From NCBI RefSeq assembly GCF_910592395.1, contig NC_088322.1:374001-438000 (forward strand): a stretch of 64,000 bases of DNA, given 5' to 3'. This document shows, one piece after another, positions 42,301 to 52,288 of this stretch. This DNA comes from Lineus longissimus. Taxonomy: Eukaryota; Nemertea; Pilidiophora; Heteronemertea; Lineidae. The notes under the pieces are model-generated. The model ran no database searches. It saw only the letters and a list, made by a program, of their open reading frames with translations, and was not told the origin of the DNA. The stretch's first letter is position 1. The number at the start of each line of letters is the position of its first letter. Position numbers and translations under genes: made by a program.

Positions 42301-45214
42301 ATTCCCCCTTTAAGTCTGCTATGACCAATGGTTTATCTCAGGTTATTTTGGGCCTTCACGGTCCCTGAGCCTTATGTCATTTCATTGCATGTGCTTTATC
42401 AGCTATTATTGTTTGTATAGTTTTCCTGGTCTACTGAGTTTCCCTCCAAATTCAGTTAGCCTTGGGATCCCGAACTGTGAACATGCATGTTGTAGACCTG
42501 GTCAGATGAGTTTAATATAAACATTTCCTCATATTTGATTTCTTCCTTTTCCTCTATCAACAATGTCACAAGGATTGGAACAGTGAATCTGTGGACCTGA
42601 TGACTGATTTAATTCAGTATTACACGGAGACCAGGCCGCCTGCAGCTGCCCGGCCTGCTGATAGGTTAAGAAGAATGCCAGCTGTCGCTGCTGGCAGCGC
42701 AAGCACAGCAACAGGCACAAGTACTCCTAGTCCTACTCCTAGACCTAGACAAAGTGCAACTCGAGAATGGCCTGGTACTAGTAGTACTATTGATTCCGGC
42801 GCAAGAGTCACCACCACGGGTAAGCAATACTCCAATAGCATAGTATTAGTAGCCTACTTCAGTACTTGCTATGAGTTATGGTAGCATGAGGCCTAGGCTC
42901 AATGGGCTAGGCATGCTAGGCCTATTTATTAATCTTTATTAATTGCCATTGGTCCTATATAGGCCTACCATTTTGTAGTTTAATTAACCATTCGGGAATC
43001 CTGGGAATGCTCATGTCCCACATGGTATTCAACTTTTCAAAGGGCCAATGTGTTTGATGCTGTCAATTAGGTTCCCTTTTTTAAGGCGATAACTCATAGT
43101 GTGCCCCAAACATGGATTTTCCAGTCTGCGATATACAACTAACACCATGTATATTATATCGGCCCCTACTGGTTCTCGAGGGGGGTTCACTACAATACTT
43201 ACTGCCCCATTTAAAGGGTTGCTTTTGTAGAGAGACTACGTGATATGAAATACAGTTAGGGGCCTCCACCTTGTAAGTAATCAGGTCACATTTCCATTTC
43301 ATCATTTCCATTATCTTATTAGTTTTTTATTTGTTTCAGACTTTCCATCAGCCATAGCTGAGCACCGGGCATTGTTTCAGCCCTATCCAAGAAGGAACAC
43401 CACTGCCACTGCTAGTGCTAGTACTAGTACTAGTAGATATAATCGACGACATGTTGGACGCCAAGTATGTGTTGTGTAAACACTGTCTTTCTGTGAATAC
43501 AGCGGTCAATATTACTCTAAACTGCTAAAGTTAGTGATTGTGATATCGTGGTACTGGTAGGGTTAAACTGGCAATTGGAATGTAACAAACTGCTTGAAAC
43601 AACTTGAGAAAGAATGATGTGGTTTTACAATGGTATGCACATCAACCTTTTGAAAGGCGCTCTGCTGAGACATGCTCTGATATTACCGGGTATCAGAAAG
43701 GATCAACCAAAGTTTACTGAGCAAAACTGCTGATTGTTCTAAATAATATGATCATGCAAGGAGACTGGGTTTGTGTCATTACAACGCTTTATATTGGAAT
43801 CAGTTGACACCTTGAAAGAACCAAACAATGCTGCTTTTTTAAAAGACGAAATTCAATTGTGAATCGAAAATCGGTTTCTGAGTAAGAGCTTGTAACTTTG
43901 CACCGAGTTGATTTTGATGAGATGAGAAGATTTTGAAATATTCTTTAAATGGTAGTTTATTTTTCAGACAAGTCAAGAACGAATCACCGGCACACGTGTT
44001 TCCCAGAATGGTAAGTCCTTCCCGCCCTAGCGCATGGTGACAAGGTATCGCCTAGTAAAAAAAGGTTTTAACTTTTCTGATTAAAAAGGCATTAATTGAT
44101 GCAGAAAAAAAATGCAGGAACCATGTTAATTGGTCTATGAAGTCAATCATGTTAAAGTTCACTTCGTAGTAGTGAGAATGATTTTTGTCTATACACACTA
44201 CTCTGGTCACCAACTTTCTCACTTAAGATAATCCAACTGTAACTGAACTGTAACTGCACTCGGTCCTACCACAGGACAATTGCAATTGGGTTAGCGTGAT
44301 GTCTGGCTTTATCTTTATTGGTCAACCGGATAACTACAAATAAAGCTGTCAAACTTACATAATGTCCCAATTATTGACTGGTGATTCGTGCTCTGATCGG
44401 TTTGAGGTTGTAATGACATACACTGGACTATGTACCAGACGGGGTTCCCAAGATCCCCAAAATAGCGATATACCCTTGGTACTGGTAACTCTTACAGTTT
44501 TCATGTTTCCACTTGTCGAAAAAAGAAGTATTATCTCAGAATATCCAGCACTAAAAGGGTTCATACTCAAATCCTTCAGATTAAGAATCTGTTCTGTATG
44601 ACTAAGAATAGATTAAGACTATAGTCTGTGTATATTCCTGCCATAAACCAAACTACAAATTGTCTTTCAGATAGTACTAGACACTTCCACCATTTCATTG
44701 GAAGTGGTAGCGAGAATGCCCAATGAAATCTTGGCCATTCCTGATGGCGAGGAAGACGCCAAGATTTATAGCGTAGAGTCGACTTTAAAACTCCCCCCAG
44801 ACAAATTTATGACGGTGGTCATTGAGGACATGCTAATTACCAAGGTAAGCTAATATGAGGTCCAAAATTGCTTCAAATATTTCCAATAACTTGCACAGAG
44901 CATCCCTTAAAAATACAAAACTCGCTGAAACCATGGGCAATTACTCTGAAAGTATAAATCGCAGAGAAAGGCTGAGGGCCATTCCAGAAAATAGGAGCCT
45001 TCTTTGCCATAAAGCATACCATCAGTATGGCACGCCGTTGACTTTTCAGTCTAACTGAAAAGTTACAGTTGAAAAATGTCTTTTTTAAGCCACACTGACC
45101 TTCACTCACAATTGAATAACTATATTATACAATTATTTGATCCCCCCTTTCCCGGCTACATTTCAGATAATCAAGAGAGAAAAGGAAAGCCTTCATGAAG
45201 TGAGCGACAAGTGA
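39322..45214 (+). CDS. Uncharacterised host gene, exon split by an LTR element
   Basis: The first visible exon starts at or before ATG 39322 (MVNLLHQVINIMQNDIASES) and runs to 39455. There an LTR element enters; the exon resumes at 42625 and ends at 42819. Skipping the element and one copy of its CGGA target leaves the frame open across the join. Further exons: 43340-43464 (Ser/Thr-rich, ends in phase 0), possibly 43968-44010 (43 nt), 44671-44844 (VVARMPNEILAIPDGEEDAK and KLPPDKFMTVVIEDML) and 45167-45214 (REKESLHEVSDK then TGA). The protein would be basic and Ala/Thr/Pro-rich in the middle with a more structured acidic end. I do not recognise the family. In this haplotype the retroelement should block normal expression unless it is spliced out. 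Confidence 0.5.
39456..39814 (+). repeat. 5' LTR of the deleted element
   Basis: 359-bp direct repeat of 42266-42624. Begins TGTAACAGGTTCAATTTG and ends CAGTATTACA. Confidence 0.92.
39817..39834 (+). promoter_or_regulatory. Primer binding site, tRNA-Pro type
   Basis: TGGGGGCTCAGCCGGGAT starts three bases after the 5' LTR. Retroviral and gypsy elements primed by tRNA-Pro use TGGGGGCTCGTCCGGGAT; this copy differs at two positions. It overlaps the start codon of the downstream frame. Confidence 0.8.
39833..41290 (+). CDS. Integrase C-terminal remnant with long Pro/Ser-rich tail, 485 residues
   Basis: The frame opens at an ATG inside the primer site. It immediately encodes TPYHPMGNGLCERYNRTLLS, the segment around the third catalytic acid of a retroelement integrase. 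The next ~180 residues follow the usual integrase C-terminus (LMFGREPLLPVDINYGLG, LQTGDCVLVRNVHLRGRHKL). About residues 215-430 are Asp/Ser/Pro/Val-rich with repeated VEPASQSS and DVSASE-type units. The two first catalytic aspartates are gone, so it cannot integrate DNA. The frame is nevertheless open for 485 codons. Confidence 0.8.
   Translation: MTKSRTTPYHPMGNGLCERYNRTLLSMLGTLSEDKKSSWSLYLSTLTHAYNCTRHDSTGFSPNFLMFGREPLLPVDINYGLGTPDVGPSESYSSYIKSLQERLDYAFSMAIKNQGTASCKNEGRYDLKAKASVLQTGDCVLVRNVHLRGRHKLADKWSTDVYTVVGQPNPNIPVFSVRSSKGGNPRVLHRNLLMPVGEIRDEEVVKTPARSSRTRPEKEVVVQPAMSDDEDVDVMILPRVDEVPSSFASASTADVPHGDKLPSFTSVRSDAAPPSDIVPSTLSTDSTPPLSITDVVPVQPAVVEPASQSSVDVSASEHAAVEPASQSSIDVSAFQPAVDASFPTPDVTFPPPLIDVDTPSGIALDETSIADGTVPPPVEFSTVGPVDETVPVDVPPGESSAEFHAAQDDEEESAPEDSPVAAPRRSKSDHKPPDRFKPYQMYQQQPRAPPEPWRSKVDYFMSLASKPDFAQNPAILDKVLSLMKD
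41291..42265 (+). other. T-rich non-coding tail of the deleted LTR element
   Basis: About 970 bases between the remnant frame and the 3' LTR, strongly T-rich, with no coding frame and no env. GACAGGGGAATG just before the LTR is the only purine-rich candidate for second-strand priming. Confidence 0.6.
42266..42624 (+). repeat. 3' LTR of the deleted element
   Basis: Second 359-bp repeat, followed by CGGA and the resumed host exon. Confidence 0.92.
42820..44670. other. Introns of the split host gene
   Basis: Between exons the sequence has TAGGCCTA-rich stretches (42885-42965) and no other gene. The 79-codon frame at 44362 shows no motif and is not flanked by splice sites that fit. Confidence 0.45.
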
Positions 45215-46606
45215 GCGACAATGAAAGCCTTCATGAAGTGAGCGACAATGAAAGCCTTCATGAAGTGAGCGACAATGAAAGCCTTCTTGAAGTGAGCGAC
45301 AATGAAAGCCTTCATGAAGTGAGCGACAATGAAAGCCTTCATGAAGTGAGCGACAATGAAAGCCTTCATGAAGTGAGCGACAATGAAAGCCTTCTTGAAG
45401 TGAGCGACAATGAAAGCCTTCTTGAAGTGAGCGACAATGAAAGCCTTCTTGAAGTGAGCGACAATGAAAGCCTTCTTGAAGTGAGCGACAATGAAAGCCT
45501 TCTTGAAGTGAGCGACAATGAAAGCCTTCATGAAGTGAGCGACAATGAAAGCCTTCATGAAGTGAGTGACAAGTGAGCGACAATGAAAGCCTTCATGAAG
45601 TGAGCGACAATGAAAGCCTTCATGAAGTGAGCGACAATGAAAGCCTTCATGAAGTGAGCGACAATGAAAGCCTTCATGAAGTGAGCGACAATGAAAGCCT
45701 TCATGAAGTGAGCGACAATGAAAGCCTTCATGAAGTGAGCGACAATGAAAGCCTTCATAAAGTGAGCGACAATGAAAGCCTTCATGAAGTGAGCGACAAT
45801 GAAAGCCTTCATGAAGTGAGCGACAATGAAAGCCTTCATGAAGTGAGCGACAATGAAAGCCTTCATGAAGTGAGCAACAATGAAAGCCTTCATGAAGTGA
45901 GCGACAATGAAAGCCTTCTTGAAGTGAGCGACAATGAAAGCCTTCATGAAGTGAGCGACAATGAAAGCCTTCATGAAGTGAGCGACAATGAAAGCCTTCA
46001 TGAAGTGAGTGACAAGTGAGCGACAATGAAAGCCTTCATGAAGTGAGCGACAATGAAAGCCTTCATGAAGTGAGTGACAAGTGAGCGACAATGAAAGCCT
46101 TCATGAAGTGAGCGACAATGAAAGCCTTCATGAAGTGAGCAACAATGAAAGCCTTCATGAAGTGAGCGACAATGAAAGCCTTCATGAAGTGAGCGACAAT
46201 GAAAGCCTTCATGAAGTGAGCGACAAGTGAGCGACAATGAAAGCCTTCATGAAGTGAGCGACAATGAAAGCCTTCATGAAGTGAGCGACAAGTGAGCGAC
46301 AATGAAAGCCTTCATGAAGTGAGCGACAATGAAAGCCTTCATTAAGTGAGCGACAATGAAAGCCTTCATGAAGTGAGCGACAATGAAAGCCTTCATGAAG
46401 TGAGCGACAAGTGAGCGACAATGAAAGCCTTCATGAAGTGAGCGACAATGAAAGCCTTCATGAAGTGAGCGACAAGTGAGCGACAATGAAAGCCTTCATG
46501 AAGTGAGCGACAATGAAAGCCTTCATTAAGTGAGCGACAAGTGAGCGGCAATGAAAGCCTTCATGAAGTGAGCGACAATGAAAGCCTTCATGAAGTGAGC
46601 AACCAC
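45183..46606 (+). repeat. 27-bp minisatellite grown from the last exon (about 49 units)
   Basis: The unit GAAAGCCTTCATGAAGTGAG plus CGACAAT encodes the nine residues ESLHEVSDN. The first copy is the end of the host exon that starts at 45167. Substitutions are rare (CATGAA to CTTGAA in one run, AGCGAC to AGCAAC). Nine interruptions of 11 bp (an extra AGTGAGCGACA) introduce TGA codons and shift frame. Blocks between interruptions are long at first (about 13 and 16 units) and then short (2, 5, 2, 4, 2, 2, 2). The last unit flows into SNHDMDEMSD and TAA at 46628, probably the ancestral C-terminus. 27 is a multiple of three, so frames stay open on both strands. Confidence 0.95.
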
Positions 46607-46731
46607 GACATGGATGAAATGAGCGACTAAACAGTTATTTGAAAACATCAATTTTGAGTATTTGAAAAAATTATGTATTTGAAAAACTGATATTATGTAT
46701 TTGAAAAACTGGGGTTATGTTCCGGAGACAT

Positions 46732-47487
46732 GTACACTGTTGTAGGAAAGTAAAAGGACACTAAATATATCTCAATATCTCGGAGGGATACATACATTTC
46801 CATCTTGTACACATGTCACATATTGCTCTAGCATATTGGTTCAACGGTCCCGTGCCAGAAAATTAGTTTTGCGTTTTGCATCTTGAAAATATCACCATTT
46901 CAAAATATCAAGAAAAAATGGATTTTTTAAAATCTTGAAATTCCTGCTTCCAATTCACAACAGTTTTACTAACTGATCAATTCTAAGACTTCCTGTGAAG
47001 AAATTAAATGAAAATCTCTTTTCGTTTCGGAATTATATCAAAATATCATCAGTTTCTGAGATTGGAGATTTTTATCGATTCTTTTTGTTTCATATGATCC
47101 TTTTCATGATAACATTATGATTCATGCCAGTTTTAACGGATTTACTGTTTAACTTACACTATAAACATCAGCAAATATGAAAATTCGTCCACATTCAAAG
47201 CACTTTCTTTGGATGATATTTTGATATATCTCAAAAGTGAAATGAGATTTTCATTCAATTTTTTCACAGGAAGTCTTAGAATCGATGAGTTAATAAAACT
47301 GTTGTAAATTGGAAGCGGGAATTTCGAGATTTAAAAAAACTCAAAACTAATTTTCTGGCACGGGACCGTTGAACCAACATGCTAGAGCAATATGTGACAT
47401 GTATACAAGATGGAAATGTATGTATCCCTCCGAAATATTGAGATATATTTGGTGTCCTTAGGCTTTTACTTTCCAACAAGAGTGTAC
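46732..47487. mobile_element. Foldback element with ~280-bp inverted arms
   Basis: Left arm 46732 to about 47045 and right arm about 47205-47487 are inverted copies. Both start GTACACT and share GGAAAGTAAAAG, CGGAGGGATACATACATTTC, TTGGTTCAACGGTCCCGTGC and ACTTCCTGTGAA. Divergence is modest. The ~160-bp centre has no coding capacity. A non-autonomous foldback transposon is the likely identity; no clear target duplication was seen. Confidence 0.85.
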
Positions 47488-47521
47488 TTAACATGCCATA
47501 CATGACAAACTTTAACATAAC

Positions 47522-47560
47522 ATACATAACTTCTCAATCTGCGATTGAGAAGTTATGTAT
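47522..47560. repeat. Perfect 18-bp palindrome with 3-base loop
   Basis: ATACATAACTTCTCAATC, loop TGC, then its exact complement. It lies 35 bases after the foldback element. Confidence 0.9.
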
Positions 47561-47714
47561 CGTATCTTGAGATATTGGATATTGACTTATGTAAAATTTG
47601 ACCTAAATTCAGACGCCTCTAGAAAGTACTCTGCTCATGGTCCTTCAGATTGGCAAATTCCCCGAAAAAACATGGAAATGTCGATAATTTTGATATACAC
47701 CGAAAATGAAACGT

Positions 47715-48066
47715 TGAGATACCTGACATATATTTATCATGAAAAACAGGTCTGTAATTAAATTCAAGGTTTTTGGGTTAAAACAAGTTCAATAAATCTC
47801 AGCCCAGCTTGAAGCCATTTGAAATATTTTACCATAAGACTCTTTCACTTGAATTTCTTTGTAATGATTTATTGATTTGTTCCAATATTTATGTCTTTCC
47901 TGATCACTGTACAATTCAAGAAAAACATCAAATTTTATATTTTAGATACTTTTCATTATCTCAAATATCTTCAGGTTGGGCAGAGATTTGGAATAATAAC
48001 AAACATATTAAAATTATTTAAAAATTATGAACAGACTCATTTATCATGAAAAATGTCAGGCATCTC
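47715..48066. repeat. Second imperfect foldback, ~350 bp
   Basis: GAGATACCTGACAT...TTATCATGA at the left mirrors TTATCATGAAAAATGTCAGG at the right. Inside, AAATCTCAGCCCAGCTTGAA mirrors CTTCAGGTTGGGCAGAGATTT. Older than the preceding foldback. No gene. Confidence 0.6.
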
Positions 48067-48400
48067 CAAGTCCCATTTTCATGATCAATACAATTATTGA
48101 TCTCGATGAATATTTGCCATCATACCATGGTGCCCATCTGTAGGTCAACATGTATGAGCACAGTACTTTATATAGGTATGAATAATTTAGGACTTGACTA
48201 ATTTAGGACTTGACTATCGTCAACTGTAGTAGGCCAATAATATAGAAAACAAATCAACTTGTATTGTATGCAGTGTAATTACTCTGTTGTTTGAAGTGTA
48301 ATTCCTCTCTTAGACTGCTCAACTGTAATTTGAAATAAACAAAGTTGAAACAAGATTTTTCCATTTATTTCTTTGCTTTTTGGCTCACCGTAGGGGAGTC
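48067..48400. other. No gene seen
   Basis: AT-rich spacer. A short direct repeat AATTTAGGACTTGACTA at 48185-48220. Confidence 0.4.
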
Positions 48401-48417
48401 TATACGATACCGCAGTG

Positions 48418-48435
48418 TCCGTCGTCCGTCGTCGT

Positions 48436-48485
<50 letters not shown>

Positions 48486-48492
48486 CGTCGTA
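48418..48492 (+). repeat. (CGT)n microsatellite
   Basis: Runs of CGTCGT with a few CCGTCG interruptions. It marks the left edge of the following tandem repeat block. Confidence 0.95.
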
Positions 48493-48499
48493 TCCTAGT

Positions 48500-49400
48500 T
48501 CAAAAACAGTGGCACGTTTTTAAACGCTAGGCCTATGAACTTAAAACTTTGTACACATGACCCCCTAGGTCAGATGACCTGTGACACTAAATTTCTGTCC
48601 GATCTGATTTTCTACTTGGCCACCAGGGGGCCAAATGTGGATATCTAAAAAGTGTGATATCTCGCTTATTAGTGACTTGCTTTCGATAAAACTTTTGTGG
48701 TAGGTACTCATAGCAAGGATACATCATATATCTTACGGGTTTTTAATTTGATCTACTTTTCAAGGTCGCAGAGGTCAAATGGCGTGAATTGGCCGTTTGA
48801 GTGTAACTATGGCACGTTTCTCAACCGCCAAAGCTATGAGCTTGAAACTTGGTACATATAACCCCCTATATCAGATAACCTCTGGTGCTGAATTTCAGCC
48901 TGATCTGATTCTTGACTTTGCCACCAGGGGGCCAAAACAGAAAAAGTAAGAAGTGCAATAGCCTGCTTATTAGCAAATTGTTTTTGATGAAATTTTTATG
49001 GCAGGGGCCCCTAGCAAGGTTACCTCAGATGTTGCACGATTTTTCGGATTTGACCTACTTTTTAAGGTCGCAGAGGTCAAATGGTGTAAATTTGCCGTTT
49101 GAGTGTAACTATGGCACGTTTCTCAACCGCAACAGTTATGAACTTGAAACTTTGAACAAATGACCCCCTGGGTCAGTTGACCTTTTACACTGAATTTTGG
49201 TTCGGTCTGATTATTGACTTGGCCACCAGGGGGCCCAAACTCAAAACTCAAAAAGTGTGATTTCTCGCTTATTACTGATTTGTTTTTGATAAAAGTTTCA
49301 TGGTAGGTACTCCCAGCAAGGATACATCACATATCCTACGGGTTTTTGATTTGACCCACCTTTCAAGTTCACAGAGGTCAAAGTTGAAAACTTTACCGTT
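48500..49400 (+). repeat. Three tandem ~300-bp units, dispersed repeat family
   Basis: Units start at about 48505, 48800 and 49103. Each has GTGTAACTATGGCACGTTTC-like, ACCCCCTAGGTCAGATGACC-like, GCCACCAGGGGGCCAAA and AAGGTCGCAGAGGTCAAATG segments. Related sequence occurs at 28740-29480. Frames through it are short and unconserved. Confidence 0.8.
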
Positions 49401-51452
49401 CTTGGTACGTTTTGTCGTTGTTCAATGTAAAGAGTTTTAATTTTGTGTAATGATGCATCTAAGAAGCCACTATTTGTATGCCAAGTTTCAGCCAGATCGG
49501 AATTCAAATATGGCCGAAATTGCATGTTTTGTGGGTTTTTCCTCGTATTGTGGCAATCCAAAGGTCGTGAGTTCAAACCCCGGTCAAGGACAGCCTAAAA
49601 TATTCTTATTTTTCATCTTTTCCTTTTTTCTTTTCTGAGTTCTATCTTACATTTTCTTCATTTTTTGATTTATTTGGTGCCATAGATTTAATTAGGCGGC
49701 CATCTTGGAAATCGTTTTTTGCCGATTGCTGTAGCCGTGTAACGAGTGATGAAATTGTTATGGTCAGGTGGATGTGTCTACATCACATATCACCCTGGTT
49801 TGTTATTTGACCTACCTGTCAGGGTCACTGAGGTCAAAGTTAAAAATATATATTCACCATTGTCATGGAGTGGCACGTTTCTTCACTATCATTTTCACCT
49901 AGACTCTACAAGCTTGGAACCACAAGTCTCGGATTCACCACTTGGCCAGGGCCGGCTCTGAACTGGTCACAGATGCATGTATAAATTATGAGAGGCCTAC
50001 ATACTGTAGCACTTTCTGTAACTGTCTACTAAAAATACTTACGGTGAGCACAATGGCCCCTGGCCGTTTCATTTTTTGTTATGCAACAAACATTGTGTTG
50101 GCATTGCGTACAATGTAGATGTACCTTTGTTGGTGCTATCGTTCCCATAGGTTGTGATGTGTCTCATTGCGGGCATAATACACGGTGGATTGAGAATGTT
50201 TAACATGTCAATTCTTTGGCCAGTCACCAACACGGAGGCAATGGGTCATATGAATAACAAGAGGCCCAAGGGCCTGGCGCTCAGCTGAGTAAGCAGATAC
50301 AATTCATAGTTTAGCAGTTTTACTGATATTTTTAGATAGATTTGGCAAGGACTATATATAGTTACAATAACCATGGATGCTTCAATTTGTCAACTGTGAA
50401 AGATGTAAGTGACATCACATGAAGTAATGCAGTGCGAGTGCGACATTTCCAATAGAGCCAGGATCTATGTCACAGTGACACACAGACAGGATTGGTTTTC
50501 CTTCTGGTATCAAAATTGATGTCCTCATACTAGTATGTCCTGAAAAGGTATTTGGACACTTACATGATCATTGTACCGTTGAGCTTGGGTCTGGTGCAAT
50601 ACCAACTTGAAATGGGGGGGGGGGGGTTAGTGGATTTAGCAAAGTGTTTGGGATGCCCTGTATGTGAAGAAGTAAGATAAAGAGGTGCTTAAGAAAATTA
50701 ACTTTATTGTTAAAAGATTGACCTGACCTGCAGGTGATTGGAATTTAACAAAGGCTGATTGCAATCATGGAGTAAATTATATAAGAATCACTGATTTGGC
50801 AAAGATTATTACATTTACAAGACGTCAAGATGGAAAGTAATTGTACAGTGTTTGCCAAATCTGGACCTACTTTCCGTCAATGCTGAATACGTCGTTGAGA
50901 GCTCTCGAACTATCATTCCATGCAAAAAATGGCAATGACAACACCACTAATAACTTCAAATTATTTTCCGCTTATGATAACACAACACGCATCTTCATGA
51001 TCATGTTCTTTCTCAAACTAACTGAATGACCTAATCGCCTTGGACGCACAACCACATATCAATCCGCCCCGACGATCGACACATCCATTCGATTCGATAA
51101 CACTCGATACAGTTTGATAAATAAACAAAGTTGTCGTGCTTTTAGCTGTCAACATCAATGGCTATAATATACTCCTGCAGAATAGTAGAACTAATAGAAC
51201 TAATTTCCGAAGTTTCCAATAGTTTGAACACAACTCAGAACATCACCCATCAGCCAAGGAGGATACCGCGGTGACGTCACATCACGTGATCACGACCCAT
51301 ATTACTGATCGCTATGGCCAATCAGATTCAGTCTACTGACAGCACCAGCACTAAACACATCTCCACGTCTCACTGTCTGGTGCGCTCCTGTACACAAATA
51401 CACCAATAGACATGAAATATTGCAATACCTTGTATTCGCGCGATTCACAATT
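49401..51452. other. No gene seen; repeat ends
   Basis: Contains AACAAGAGGCCCAAGGGCCT at 50258 followed by GGCGCTCAGCTGAG. The reverse complement of the first part occurs at about 31498-31520 and of the second at 30038, so this is the end of a dispersed repeat. A run of 14 G is at 50617-50630. No splice pattern or coding frame I trust. Confidence 0.45.
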
Positions 51453-52288
51453 CCCACAATGCACCGCGCCGTGGGGGAGATCCGGTTGCGAATGTAAACA
51501 AAACAATGCATTGAAGTAAGTCGAATCCCGATGAATATTCTTATTTTAAGGTCGTGATTACGTCAATAATGTGTTAGATTGCAGGCTTAGTTAAGCCACA
51601 TCATACCGGTCATCAAACTTCACCTGAACTTAGCAAAAATGCACCGAAGAGCGAGTATTTTTCATGCAAACGCATGAACGCGAACTCATGCATGCAAAAT
51701 GCATGCAGTGTATCGGTACAGTACACGGTGACGATATACATGATGTATACGGTATGTTGTTAGGCGTTAGCGTGTGTAATGTACAGTGCAATGTACATGC
51801 CCAGGGCTAAACACCCCTTTATTTGGCCATTGAATATCGTGATATCTACTAAAACTGGTAGACTATCTTCACTGACTTCAGGTTATCATCGAGCCTGCCC
51901 TCTTCTAATAGCAGACAACGCCTATACATGTACATCATGATCTCATGATCATCACTGAATCAATCATGATCTTATGTTGTGGTGGGTGTGGTCTAAAGAC
52001 TCTTTAAAAGCAGTTTGCTGACATTATGCCTATATTAATAGCTCATCATGAGTTGGGAGAAATTTTTGTTTTTTTTTTCAATGTCAAATTCGTCCACATC
52101 TTCCCCTTAAGCCTAGGCTAGGGCCTACCGATAGTGAAAAACCAAGTAATTATAGGTCATAACTGGTCCATATATGGTATTGGTCATTGGGAATTGGGTG
52201 TCCCTGCTGATAGCTGATGATAGACCAAGACTGAGGCCTGCCTTGATTTATTTTTCATTTTTATTGATATCTTATCCCCTTTTTCAGA

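Larger units (their letters stand above)
39456..42624 (+). mobile_element. Internally deleted Ty3/gypsy-like LTR element
   Basis: Two 359-bp LTRs (39456-39814 and 42266-42624) start TGTAACAGG and end ATTACA, with three mismatches by eye. CGGA flanks the element on both sides (39452-39455; 42625-42628), a 4-bp target duplication. A tRNA-Pro-like primer site follows the 5' LTR. The interior lacks gag, protease, RT, RNase H and most of integrase; what remains is a single 485-codon frame and about 1 kb of T-rich non-coding DNA. It can only move with enzymes supplied elsewhere. Confidence 0.92.

Noticed and set aside
44362-44601. 79-codon plus frame in the intron of the split host gene
   Set aside because: No recognised domain and no splice sites that connect it.
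45125-46486. Long minus-strand frames of repeated MKAFIVAHF or HCRSLHEGF
   Set aside because: They are the complement of the 27-bp array; open only because 27 is a multiple of three and the unit lacks stops.
45183-46606. CRISPR array
   Set aside because: No spacers: units are contiguous 27-bp tandem copies, and the context is animal DNA.
50617-50630. Second 14-G tract as a coding slip site
   Set aside because: No coding sequence on either side; simple homopolymer.
51302-51511. 69-codon minus-strand frame
   Set aside because: No motif, no splice context, and it overlaps the proposed transposon end.
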